From the NCBI GenBank assembly GCA_934526015.1, contig CAKSZY010000013.1:1-64000 (forward strand): a DNA stretch of 64,000 nt. Reading direction: 5' to 3'. Positions within the stretch are counted from its first letter, which is position 1. Every line of letters begins with the position of its first letter. Shown here one piece after another: positions 26,985-35,413 of the stretch. The notes under the pieces were generated by a model. It was not told the origin of the DNA, ran no database searches, and saw nothing but the letters and a program-made list of their open reading frames with translations. This stretch comes from an uncultured Dokdonella sp. (GTDB lineage Bacteria > Pseudomonadota > Gammaproteobacteria > Xanthomonadales > Rhodanobacteraceae). A program made the position numbers and the translations under genes.

Positions 26985-27635
26985 ATGGCGCCCATGCAAC
27001 GATGCCTGCTCCTCGTCATCCTCGCCGGCGTGGCGCCGTCGGCGGCGGCCGTGGAAATCGTCCGCTGCACGAGCGCGGACGGCGAGGTGCGTTACCAGGA
27101 TCGGCCGTGCGCGGCCGGCGAAGCGGTGAAGACGATCCGGCTCGACGACGACCCGCCGTCTCCCGCTGCCGCCGCAGTCGAAGCGCAAGCGGCGGCTACT
27201 CCGGCGCTCGATGCCGCACCGGCGGCGCTCGGGCCGGCGCGGTCGGCGATGCCGCCGGCATGGCTGTGCCGGCGTGACGACGGGTCGCGTTACCTCAGCG
27301 AAACCGGTACCGGCGAACGTCGCGCCGTGCCGCTGGCCATGCTCGGCGTGCCATCCCGTGGCCTCGCCGATGCCTACGGTCCCGGCGGCGCCGGTGTGTC
27401 GGCACCGGGCCTGGCGCGGCCCGGCATCGACCGCTCGCCCGCAGCGCAACTCGGCGCGGCCCATGTGTGGGTCGAAGATCCGTGCGCGCCGGCCAGTGGT
27501 GCCGACGTCTGCCGCTTCCTCGAAGACGGGATCGTCGCCGCGGAGAAGCGCCTGCGCTACGCCTTCAGCGATACCGCGGCGCAGGTGCGTGACGACATCG
27601 CCAGCCTGCGCGAACGCGCCGCGCCCTGTCGTTGA
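26985..27635 (+). CDS. DUF4124 domain-containing exported protein
   Basis: A 216-residue protein with a signal peptide (CLLLVILAGVAPSAAA) and a DUF4124 domain right after it: VEIVRCTSADGEVRYQDRPC, with its two cysteines, followed by KTIRL. The rest is Pro- and Ala-rich, then a second Cys-containing region (WLCRRDDGSRYLSETG and WVEDPCAP). The DUF4124 family is common in this order and is uncharacterised. The ATG at 26994 is an equally good start. It converges on ogt with seven bases between the ends. Confidence 0.85.
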   Translation: MAPMQRCLLLVILAGVAPSAAAVEIVRCTSADGEVRYQDRPCAAGEAVKTIRLDDDPPSPAAAAVEAQAAATPALDAAPAALGPARSAMPPAWLCRRDDGSRYLSETGTGERRAVPLAMLGVPSRGLADAYGPGGAGVSAPGLARPGIDRSPAAQLGAAHVWVEDPCAPASGADVCRFLEDGIVAAEKRLRYAFSDTAAQVRDDIASLRERAAPCR

Positions 27636-27642
27636 ACAGGGT

Positions 27643-28140
27643 TCACTGCAGGCGGAATGTCGACACCGGCGCATGCCGGCGCTCGTGGTCGAGCAGGAAG
27701 CGCTTCGCTTCGAGACCGCCGCCATAGCCGGTCAGCGACCCGTTGGCACCGATCACGCGGTGACACGGCACGATGATCGACAGCGGATTGGCGCCGTTGG
27801 CGAGGCCGACCGCGCGCGATGCGGTCGGCTGGCCGATGCGCCGCGCGAGTTCGGCGTAGCTGATCGTTTCGCCATACGGGATCGACGTCAACGCTTCCCA
27901 CACGCGCAACTGGAACGGCGTGCCGCGCGGCGCGAGCGGCAGGTCGAATTGCCTCAGCGTGCCGGCGAACCATGCGTCGAACTGGCGCCGGGCTTCGTCG
28001 AAACGGCGTGCGTCGCGCTGCCAGTGCGACGGGATCGCGAATGGATGACGCGATTCGGGCAGGCCGATGAAATGCAGCGCGTTGCCGTCCCCGGCGAGCA
28101 GGATGCGGCCGATCGGGCTTTCGATGTGGTCGTGGAGCAT
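27643..28140 (-). CDS. ogt: Methylated-DNA--protein-cysteine methyltransferase
   Basis: Removes the methyl group from O6-methylguanine (and O4-methylthymine) by suicidal transfer to a cysteine. The 165-residue Ogt-type protein has the acceptor Cys126 in IVPCHRVIG, the helix-turn-helix region PYGETISYAELARRIGQP and the ASRAVGLANG arginine-finger segment. It lies 16 bases downstream of the Ada-AlkA fusion gene on the same strand, so the two form an alkylation-repair unit. Confidence 0.96.
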   Translation of the reverse strand: MLHDHIESPIGRILLAGDGNALHFIGLPESRHPFAIPSHWQRDARRFDEARRQFDAWFAGTLRQFDLPLAPRGTPFQLRVWEALTSIPYGETISYAELARRIGQPTASRAVGLANGANPLSIIVPCHRVIGANGSLTGYGGGLEAKRFLLDHERRHAPVSTFRLQ

Positions 28141-28156
28141 GGTCGGTTCCTCGCGA

Positions 28157-29650
28157 TCAGGGGGCGCTGCGCCAGAGCAGCATGACGGCATAGGCGCGCC
28201 ACGGTCGCCATGCTTCGGCACGCGCTTCCATCGCGCGTTCGCCGAGCGGCGTGCCGTCGCCGGCCAGCTTGCGCAACACCAGGTCGCCGGCGGGAAACGC
28301 GTCGGGTTGCGACAGCGCGCGCATGGCGATGTAGTGCGCGGTCCAGGCGCCGATGCCGGGCAAGGCAGCGAGGCGGGTGACGAAATCGGCCAGCGTCTGT
28401 TCGGCACCGAAGCCGATGTGACCGTCCGCGGTCGCGCGGGCGATCGCGCGGATCGCCGCGGCGCGTGCGCGCGGCAGGCCGATCGCCTCGATGCCGGCAT
28501 CGGCAAGCGTGGCTGCCGTGGGGAACAGCGCGCCGAGTCCAAGCGCCGCCGATTCCGCGTGCACGGTGCCGAAGCGCTCGACCAGGCGCGCGGCCAGCGT
28601 GCGCGCAGCGGCCACGCTGACCTGCTGGCCGAGCACGGCGCGCACGGCGAGTTCGAAGCCCTCCCAGGCACCCGGCAGGCGCTGGCCGGGCCAGCGTTTC
28701 ACCAGCGGGCGCAACCAGGCGTCGCGACGCAGCGCGGCGCCGATCGCACGCGGATCGGCATCGACATCGAACATGCGGCGCACGCGTGCGACCAGCGGGC
28801 CGAGCGCCGGCGCGGAGACGCCGGTCACGCGCAGGCGCAAGGCGTCCCGCTTCGCTGCCGCGTCGACTTCGAGCAGCGCAGCCTTGCCGTCGACGACGAT
28901 GCTGCGCCGGTAGCAGCCGGCATCGACCGCCTCGACGCCGGCGATCGTGCGGCGCGCGTAAAACGAAAGCAGGGCGGCAAAGTCATACGGCGGGCGATAC
29001 GGCAGGATCAGTTCGATGGCGTTCGCGTGCACGGCCTGCGGACGCCCGCCTGCCGCAGCCTGTGCATCGCGCAGGCGCGCACGCCGCAGTTCGCGCGGCG
29101 GCTTGCCGTGCGCGTCGAGGAAGGCCGCATTGAATCGCCGCAGGCTGGCGTATCCGGCGGCACCGGCGACCGCGGTCACCGGCATCGTCGTCTCGACTAG
29201 CAACTGGCGGGCGAACAGCAGGCGGCGGGTGGCCGCGACATCCTGCGGGCTGGCGCCGAGTTCCGCATCGAACAGCCGACGCAGGTGCCGCTCGCCGACG
29301 CCGATGCGGGCGGCCAGTGCGGCGAGCGGTGCGCGGTCGAGCGCGCCGTCCTCGATCAGGCGCAGGGCGGCACGCACGAGTTCGCTGCGCGCGCGATGCA
29401 GCGGCGAACCCGGTGCCGCTTCCGGCCGGCAGCGCAGGCAGGGACGGTAGCCGGCGGCGGCGGCCGCGGCCGCGCTCGCGTAATAGCGGACGTTGCGTGC
29501 GTGCGGCGTCGGCGCCGGGCAGACCGGCCGGCAATAGATGCCGGTCGTCTTCACCGCGGTGAAGAACAGGCCGTCGAAGCGGGCATCACGGGTCAGCCGC
29601 GCCTGCTCGCAGACGCGCTCGCTGAACGGCAGGGGGGCGATGGAATCCAT
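28157..29650 (-). CDS. Ada-type regulator fused to AlkA 3-methyladenine DNA glycosylase
   Basis: A 497-residue three-part protein. The N-terminal Ada zinc domain has Cys40, Cys44, Cys71 and Cys74 (GIYCRPVCPA, CLRCRP); Cys40 corresponds to the phosphotriester methyl acceptor of Ada. An AraC-type HTH pair follows at about residues 85-185 (LAARIGVGERHLRRLF, then YASLRRFNAAF). The C-terminal AlkA glycosylase has the HhH motif LPGIGAWTAHYIAMRA and a catalytic Asp in FPAGDLVLRK. Methylation of the Ada domain should switch on transcription while the glycosylase removes alkylated bases. ogt follows, supplying the O6-guanine activity that this fusion lacks. The start at 29650 is preferred over 29701 because the first 17 codons look non-coding. 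Confidence 0.94.
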   Translation of the reverse strand: MDSIAPLPFSERVCEQARLTRDARFDGLFFTAVKTTGIYCRPVCPAPTPHARNVRYYASAAAAAAAGYRPCLRCRPEAAPGSPLHRARSELVRAALRLIEDGALDRAPLAALAARIGVGERHLRRLFDAELGASPQDVAATRRLLFARQLLVETTMPVTAVAGAAGYASLRRFNAAFLDAHGKPPRELRRARLRDAQAAAGGRPQAVHANAIELILPYRPPYDFAALLSFYARRTIAGVEAVDAGCYRRSIVVDGKAALLEVDAAAKRDALRLRVTGVSAPALGPLVARVRRMFDVDADPRAIGAALRRDAWLRPLVKRWPGQRLPGAWEGFELAVRAVLGQQVSVAAARTLAARLVERFGTVHAESAALGLGALFPTAATLADAGIEAIGLPRARAAAIRAIARATADGHIGFGAEQTLADFVTRLAALPGIGAWTAHYIAMRALSQPDAFPAGDLVLRKLAGDGTPLGERAMEARAEAWRPWRAYAVMLLWRSAP

Positions 29651-29745
29651 GGGCGCCAATCTAGCAGCCGGCGGCGGCCCAGACTCGCCGTTTCCGGACA
29701 TTTATGCCGGGCTTCGTCCGCTGAAGGAGCGAAAGACCCAAGACC

Positions 29746-29943
29746 GGAACACGAAGGACACGAAGGAACAGCTTTTCAGCAATCGGCATCTCCTCCGTGT
29801 GCTCCGTGTGCTCCGTGTTTCAATCTTTCGCTTTCGATGGAAGTCGAGGCAGAAGCCTGAAACACGGAGCACACGGAGCACACGGAGAAAGCGTTTTGAC
29901 GATTTGCGCTTTTTCTTCGTGTCCTTCGTGTCCTTCGTGTTCC
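29746..29943. repeat. Nested inverted repeat built from 9-bp units (copy 1)
   Basis: Two inverted repeats sit one inside the other. The outer arms (29746-29767 and 29922-29943) are 22 bases each and perfectly complementary, made of ACACGAAGG units. The inner arms (29793-29821 and 29859-29887) are 29 bases each and perfectly complementary, made of CTCCGTGTG units. Each arm is a short tandem array with a 9-bp period. The element fills the gap between the Ada-AlkA gene and the SDR gene; no protein is encoded. A second copy lies at 55185-55353 and a fragment at 39482-39509. Confidence 0.9.
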
Positions 29944-29968
29944 AGTCGTTCCGCTTCAAGGCCCGGCA

Positions 29969-30745
29969 TCAGAATCCGTAGCGCAGGAAGCCGCCATCGA
30001 TGGCGATGCATTCGCCGGTGATGTAGGACGCCGCCGGCAGGCACAGGAACGCGATCGCGGCGGCGGCTTCCTCGGGCTCGCCGATGCGGCCCATCGGCGT
30101 TCGCGCAAGCACTTCCTCGAGGTAATCGTCGTCGGCGAGCGCGTCCTCGGTGCGCCGCGTGCGGATGTACCACGGCGCAATCGCATTGACGCGGATGCCG
30201 TCGCCGGCCCATTCGCAGGCGAGGTTGCGGGTGAGCTGGTGCAGCGCGGCCTTGGTCATGCCGTACGGCGCGCCGGTGCGCACGTGGATCAGGCCCGACA
30301 CCGAGCCGACGTTGACGATCGCGGCGTTGCCATGTTCGGCCAGGTGCGGATGCGCGAGCCGGCACATCTCGAATGCGGCGAGCAGGTTCGTGCCGAGCAG
30401 CGCACGCACCTCGTCGACCGTGTAGTCGAGTGCCGGCCGGGTCACGTTGTCGCCGACGTTGTTGACCAGCAGCGAGGGGCCGGCATCGAGGTCGGCGACC
30501 CAGTCGAACACTTCGAGGCGCTGCTCGGGGTCGCCGACATCGGCGGCAAAGCCGCGCAGCACGCGTGCGGGAAATTCGTCGGCGAGTTCGCCCAGCGTCT
30601 GCTCGAGATGGGCTTCGTCGCGCGCGACGAGCAGCACGTCGGCGCCGAGTCCGGCCAGTTCGCGCACGGTCGCCAGGCCGATGCCGCGGCTGGCGCCGGT
30701 GACGAGCGCGGTCTGTCCGTCGAGTCGCCAGCGCGATGCCTGCAT
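29969..30745 (-). CDS. SDR family NAD(P)-dependent oxidoreductase
   Basis: A 258-residue classical short-chain dehydrogenase. The cofactor motif TGASRGIG is near residue 20, NNVG follows, and the catalytic Ser lies in VGSVSGLI with Tyr and Lys in YGMTK. The RVNAIAPWYIRTRRTE and GECIAIDGG segments resemble the tropinone-reductase-like branch. The start at 30745 is chosen because GGAGG lies eight bases upstream; the ATG five codons earlier has none. Substrate unknown. It is divergent from a small lipoprotein gene. Confidence 0.9.
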   Translation of the reverse strand: MQASRWRLDGQTALVTGASRGIGLATVRELAGLGADVLLVARDEAHLEQTLGELADEFPARVLRGFAADVGDPEQRLEVFDWVADLDAGPSLLVNNVGDNVTRPALDYTVDEVRALLGTNLLAAFEMCRLAHPHLAEHGNAAIVNVGSVSGLIHVRTGAPYGMTKAALHQLTRNLACEWAGDGIRVNAIAPWYIRTRRTEDALADDDYLEEVLARTPMGRIGEPEEAAAAIAFLCLPAASYITGECIAIDGGFLRYGF

Positions 30746-30833
30746 CGCCGTGTCCTCCATCGCCTTGCCGGGGGCCGCGCCGGCGCGCAGACTCGCGCAT
30801 GCGGCCGTCGCCGCCGCCAGCGGGGTGCTCCGA

Positions 30834-31049
30834 ATGGTACGTCAAACCTCCGTCGTCGCCGTCGTCCTGCTGGCATTGCTCGGCGGCTGCGGCGAACGCA
30901 CGGCCGTGCCGGAGCCGGCGCCGGCCGAGCGCCAGCCGACCGTGTTCGACGATCAGCTCAAGGCCCTCGACAAGGCGAAAGCCGTGCAGCAGGAACTCGA
31001 CGAGGCCGCACGCCGGCGCGACGAAGCGGCCGACGCGCAGGAACCGTGA
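30834..31049 (+). CDS. Small lipoprotein
   Basis: A 71-residue protein: a hydrophobic signal with the lipobox LLGGC (Cys19), then a short Pro-rich linker and a charged helix (FDDQLKALDKAKAVQQELD) ending in Asp, Glu and Arg residues. The size and layout suggest a small lipoprotein with a coiled-coil tail. It is convergent with sppA, 34 bases apart. No family could be assigned. Confidence 0.65.
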   Translation: MVRQTSVVAVVLLALLGGCGERTAVPEPAPAERQPTVFDDQLKALDKAKAVQQELDEAARRRDEAADAQEP

Positions 31050-31083
31050 AGCGCCGCGCCGGCGCGACGCGGCCAGGCGCCGC

Positions 31084-32925
31084 TCAGTCCGGCGTGCAGA
31101 AGCAGTGCGCGACGACGCCGAAGCGGTTGCCGGCGAGCGTGCGCAGCAGGTCGACCGTCTGTTCGATCTCGGCCTTTGGCAACATGCCGGTCGGCAGGCC
31201 GAGGCCGGTCAGGCGGGCGATCGCGGTGGCCGCGCGCGTGTGGCCGAAGCTGAGGGCGAGGCGCTCCCAGCTCGACAGCGGTTCCTCGATGTAGCGCGCG
31301 CGGTAGTCCCCGTCGATGCCGGCGCGTCCGGCCGCCGCGGCAATCGCCTGCTGCAGGCCGCCGAGCTTGTCGACCAGGCCGCGTTCGCGGGCCTGTGCAC
31401 CCGACCACACGCGCCCGCGGGCGATGGCGTCGATCTCCTCGACCGGCTTGCCGCGGGCCGCAGCGATGCCACCGATGAAGTCGCGGTAGCCCTTCTCGAT
31501 CACGCTGGTGATGATCGATTCGACCTTCGGGTCGAACGGGCGACGGATGTCGAAGGCGCCGGCGATCGGCGTGGTGCCGACGCCGTCGGTGTGGATGCCG
31601 AGCTTGCCGAGCGCCTCCGGAATCGTCACGAACAGGCCGTAGATGCCGATCGAGCCGGTGATCGTGGTCGGCTGCGCCCAGATCTCGTCGGCATTCATCG
31701 AGATCCAGTAGCCGCCGCTGGCGGCGACGTCGCCCATCGAGACGAGCACCGGCTTGCCGGCCTCCTGGGTCAGTTCGACCTCGCGCCGGATCACTTCCGA
31801 GGCGAACATGTCGCCGCCCGGCGAATCCACCCGCAGGACGAGCGCCTTGATCCCGTCGTCGCCGCGTGCCTGGCGGATCAGTTGGGCGACGCTGGCGGCG
31901 CCGACCGTGCCCTGCGGCTGTTCGCCCGGCACGATGTCGCCCTGGGCGACGACGATGCCGACCTGCGGGCGCGGGTCCGGCAACTCCACCCGGGCATCGA
32001 GGTAGTCGCTCCAGTGGATCTGGCGGAAAGTCTCGCCGTCGGCACTGGCGACGCCCTTCGCCTTGAGCAGTTCACGCGCCTCGGCGCGGGTGGCCAGGCG
32101 GTCGACCAGCTTGCGTTCGAGGGCGAGGCGGGCGAGGTCGCCGCCATAGGCCTTGATTTGCCGGTCGAGGTCGGCGATGTCGTTGCGCAGGCTTGCCGGA
32201 TCGAGCTTGCGCAGGGCGGCGACTTCCTCGAGGTAGTCGTCCCACACCGCACCCATCCAGTACCGCGCGGCTTCGCGGGCGTCGTCCGAGGCCTGGTTGA
32301 GGACGAACGGTTCGGCCGCCGACTTGTACTCGCCGACCTTGATCAGATGCACGTCGACGCCGAGCTTGTCGAGGGCGTCGCGGTAATAGCTGCGGTACGA
32401 GGACAGCCCTTCGAGGAGGACCGAGCCGAACGGGTCGAGCAGGATCTCGCTGGCGTGCGCGGCGAGGTAGTAGGCGCCCTGGCCCATGCCTTCGGAGACG
32501 ACCACGACGTCCTTGCCGGTGTCGCGGAAACGGTCGAGAGCCTGGCCGATCTCGCGCAGCGAGGCGAGGCCGGCGCCGATCGAGTCCGGCAGCAGGACGA
32601 TGCGCTCGATGCGCGCATCGGCGGCGGCGAGGTCGATCGTGCGCAGGATGTCGCGCAACTGGATCTCGCGGCTGCCGTCTCCGCTCATGTTGGCGAGCGC
32701 GCGGGTGACCGGGTCGGCGCTGTACTGCTCGACCACGGTGCCGTTCGGATCGAGCACGAGCGCGGTGCGCGACTCCACCGTCGGCCTGCCGCGCATCAGG
32801 CTGGCCAGCACGAACACGAGGACCAGCAGGAACAGCAGGTTGAAGACCAGCCGGCGGGTGAAGTTCAGCGTGTCCCACACGCCGCGGAAGAAGCGGCGCA
32901 AGAGGCCGGGAGATTTGTCGGACAT
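31084..32925 (-). CDS. sppA: Signal peptide peptidase SppA, 67K type
   Basis: A membrane-bound serine protease that degrades signal peptides and other membrane-embedded fragments. The 613-residue length marks the long, duplicated bacterial form. One N-terminal helix (VFNLLFLLVLVFVLASLM) anchors it. The catalytic pair is split between the halves as in E. coli: Lys201 in VGEYKSAAEPF and Ser403 in VAASGGYWIS. RVDSPGGD and TGSIGIYG are also conserved. GGAG lies upstream of the ATG at 32925, which gives MSDKSPGLL. A MATE exporter gene lies upstream on the same strand. Confidence 0.95.
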   Translation of the reverse strand: MSDKSPGLLRRFFRGVWDTLNFTRRLVFNLLFLLVLVFVLASLMRGRPTVESRTALVLDPNGTVVEQYSADPVTRALANMSGDGSREIQLRDILRTIDLAAADARIERIVLLPDSIGAGLASLREIGQALDRFRDTGKDVVVVSEGMGQGAYYLAAHASEILLDPFGSVLLEGLSSYRSYYRDALDKLGVDVHLIKVGEYKSAAEPFVLNQASDDAREAARYWMGAVWDDYLEEVAALRKLDPASLRNDIADLDRQIKAYGGDLARLALERKLVDRLATRAEARELLKAKGVASADGETFRQIHWSDYLDARVELPDPRPQVGIVVAQGDIVPGEQPQGTVGAASVAQLIRQARGDDGIKALVLRVDSPGGDMFASEVIRREVELTQEAGKPVLVSMGDVAASGGYWISMNADEIWAQPTTITGSIGIYGLFVTIPEALGKLGIHTDGVGTTPIAGAFDIRRPFDPKVESIITSVIEKGYRDFIGGIAAARGKPVEEIDAIARGRVWSGAQARERGLVDKLGGLQQAIAAAAGRAGIDGDYRARYIEEPLSSWERLALSFGHTRAATAIARLTGLGLPTGMLPKAEIEQTVDLLRTLAGNRFGVVAHCFCTPD

Positions 32926-32992
32926 CGGGGAGCTCCGGTGAACACGCAGGTGCAGGGTAGCCGAACGCGCTGCAGGCGACATGTCCGGGAAG

Positions 32993-34363
32993 TCAGGTGA
33001 CGGCAGCCGGACGGCGCGCGGTCAGGCGCCAGAAGCGCCAGCTCAGCAGCAGCGCGGCGACGCTGAGGCCGGCGATGAGGCCGTACCACATGCCGTGCGC
33101 GCCATGGCCGGCGCGGAACGCCAGCGCATGGCCGACCGGCATGCCGACGCCCCAGTACGCGAACAGGGTCAGGAACATCGGAACGCGGGTGTCCTTGAGC
33201 CCGCGCAGGGATCCGTTGGCGACCGCCTGGATGCCGTCGGAGAGCTGGAAGATCGCCGCCAGCACGATCAACTCCGCGGCCAGCCGGCTGATTGCCGCGT
33301 CGATCGTGTACAGCGCGGCGATGCGCGAGGCCAGCACGGCCAGCAGCAGTGCCGAGACGACTTGCACGAACGCGGTCAGCAACAGGCTGGCTCCGGCGGC
33401 CAGGCGCACGCCGGCGGCCTCGCCGCGGCCGACCGCGTGGCCGACCCGCACGGTGGTCGCCAGGGCGATGCCGAGCGGCACCATGAACGCGACCGAGACG
33501 ACATTGATCGCGATCTGGTGGCTGGCGACGATCGCCGTGCCGAGCGAGCCGAGCAGCAGGGCGACGGCGACGAACAGGCTCGCTTCCATGAACAGGGTCA
33601 CCGCCATCGGCACGCCGATCCAGAGCAGGGCGCCGATCGCACGCGGATCGGCCGCCTCGCAGCGGGCGAACGGCGCCACTGCGCGGTAGCGCGGATGCAC
33701 GGCGACGTAGCCGGTGAAGGCCAGGCATTGCAGCCACAGCACGATCGCCGTGGCCATGCCGCAACCGCGTGCGCCGAGCCGCGGCAGGCCGAAGGCGCCG
33801 TACATCAGCACATAGCCGATCGGCGCCAGCAGGGCCAGGCCGAGCAGGCTGAACCACATCGTCGGCCGGGTCAGGCCGAGGCCCTCGCTGAGTCCGCGCA
33901 GGGCGAAGAACAGGGTCAAGGCCGGAGCCCCGAAGGCGACCGCGTTGAGGAATCCGCCGGCGTCGGCGACCAGCGCGGCATCGACGCCGATCAGGCCGAA
34001 CAACAACGGGCCGGCGAGGGCGACCACGAAGGCAAGCGCCACGCCGAGCGGAATCGCGATCCACAGCGCCTGGCGGAACAGCGGCCCGATTTCGGCGACG
34101 CGTCCGGCGCCGTGCAACTGCGCCACCGACGGCTGCAAGGCCATCATCACGCCGATCACGATGACGATCGCCAGCACCCACACGTTGGTGCCGACCGCGA
34201 CCGCACCGAGGGTGTGGCCGTCCAGGTGGCCGGCCAGCATGGTGTCGACCACGTTCATGCCGATCGCCGACAGCTGGCCGAGCACGAGCGGCGCCGCCAA
34301 CACGATCGTGGCGCCGAGTTCGCGTGCCAGACGCGGTCGGTCGATGGGTAGAATGGCGGACAT
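32993..34363 (-). CDS. MATE family efflux transporter
   Basis: A 456-residue protein with twelve membrane helices in two halves, as in NorM-type Na+- or H+-coupled drug exporters. Family signatures include APLVLGQLSAIGMNVVDTMLAGHLD near the N-terminus, RGLSEGLGLTRPTMWF, and in the second half ASHQIAINVVSVAFMVPLGIA and VRVGHAVGRG. Substrate range cannot be read from sequence. The ATG at 34363 is directly before the first helix. sppA follows 67 bases downstream on the same strand; the start is divergent from the epimerase gene. Confidence 0.94.
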   Translation of the reverse strand: MSAILPIDRPRLARELGATIVLAAPLVLGQLSAIGMNVVDTMLAGHLDGHTLGAVAVGTNVWVLAIVIVIGVMMALQPSVAQLHGAGRVAEIGPLFRQALWIAIPLGVALAFVVALAGPLLFGLIGVDAALVADAGGFLNAVAFGAPALTLFFALRGLSEGLGLTRPTMWFSLLGLALLAPIGYVLMYGAFGLPRLGARGCGMATAIVLWLQCLAFTGYVAVHPRYRAVAPFARCEAADPRAIGALLWIGVPMAVTLFMEASLFVAVALLLGSLGTAIVASHQIAINVVSVAFMVPLGIALATTVRVGHAVGRGEAAGVRLAAGASLLLTAFVQVVSALLLAVLASRIAALYTIDAAISRLAAELIVLAAIFQLSDGIQAVANGSLRGLKDTRVPMFLTLFAYWGVGMPVGHALAFRAGHGAHGMWYGLIAGLSVAALLLSWRFWRLTARRPAAVT

Positions 34364-34426
34364 CGGGGAACTCGGCGGGGCGCGGAGTATAGCGGCCTGC
34401 CGGTCCGGCCTTCGGCGGGGAGCGGG

Positions 34427-35413
34427 ATGCGCGTACTGGTGACCGGAGCCACCGGCTTCCTCGGCGGACATCTGCTGGAGGCCTTGCGCGCCGCCGGCGC
34501 GCAGGTCGCCGCGCTGGTGCGCTCGGCCGATGCGGCCACCCGCCTCGGTGCGGACGGCATCGAGGTCCGTGCCGGCGCGCTCGACGATGCCGCGGCCCTG
34601 CGCGCGGCCCTGCAGCCGGCGACCGATGCAGTGTTCCACGCGGCCGCCGACACCAGTCCCTGGCGCGGCCATGCCGAACGCCAGACCCGCACCAATGTCG
34701 AGGGCACGCGCGCCGTGCTCGCCGCGGCCGAAGCGGCCGGCGTGCGCCGCTTCGTGCACACCTCGTCGGTGTCGGCCTACGGTCGCCAGGAGCGCGTGCT
34801 CGACGAGAGTGCGCCGCGCCTCGGCGCGCAGTCGTGGATCAACTACGAGCGCACCAAGGCGATTGCCGAGGAACTGGTTGCCGAGGCCGGCGCGCGCGGG
34901 CGCATCGAAACGGTCATCCTCAATCCCGCGCACATCCTCGGTCCCGGTGACCGCCACAACTGGGCGCGCCTGTTCCTGCTGATCGACCAGGACAAGCTGC
35001 CGGGTGCACCTCCGGGGTCGGGGGCGTTCGCCGACGTGCGCGAGGTGGCGCGCGCGCAGGTCGCCGCCTGGCAACGGCCGGTGGCCGGCGAGCGGTTCCT
35101 GCTCGGCGGCGAACACGCGCGTTTCCTCGAACTCGTGCAGGCGATCGCCGGCGTGCTCGGCCGCAAGGCGCCGACGCATGCCTTGCCGGCGCCGCTGCTG
35201 CGTGCCCATGCGCGCATGCTCGAGCTGGTGGCGGCGATCACCGGTCGCGAACCCGCGTTGACCCCGCAGGCGGTCGCCTACACCTGTCACCACCTGCGCG
35301 TCGACAGCGCCCGCGCGCAGCGCCTGCTCGACTACCGCATCACGCCCTTGCCGGCACTCGTCGCCGACACCGCCGGCTGGTTGCGCGCGCAGGGGATGTT
35401 GCAGGCCCGATGA
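34427..35413 (+). CDS. NAD-dependent epimerase/dehydratase family protein
   Basis: A 328-residue extended SDR protein with TGATGFLGGHLLEAL at the N-terminus, a catalytic Ser in VHTSSVSAYG and Tyr-x3-Lys in YERTK. The AADTSPWRGHAERQTRTNVEG segment and the NPAHILGPGDRHNW substrate loop place it near the dihydroflavonol-reductase-like or sterol-dehydrogenase-like branch. The substrate is unknown. Its TGA overlaps the ATG of the DUF3667 gene (35410-35413), so the two are probably translated together. Confidence 0.9.
   Translation: MRVLVTGATGFLGGHLLEALRAAGAQVAALVRSADAATRLGADGIEVRAGALDDAAALRAALQPATDAVFHAAADTSPWRGHAERQTRTNVEGTRAVLAAAEAAGVRRFVHTSSVSAYGRQERVLDESAPRLGAQSWINYERTKAIAEELVAEAGARGRIETVILNPAHILGPGDRHNWARLFLLIDQDKLPGAPPGSGAFADVREVARAQVAAWQRPVAGERFLLGGEHARFLELVQAIAGVLGRKAPTHALPAPLLRAHARMLELVAAITGREPALTPQAVAYTCHHLRVDSARAQRLLDYRITPLPALVADTAGWLRAQGMLQAR

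Noticed and set aside
29746..29943. CRISPR or simple terminator
   Set aside because: The 9-bp units have no unique spacers, and the nested arms are far longer than a terminator and lack a T tract.
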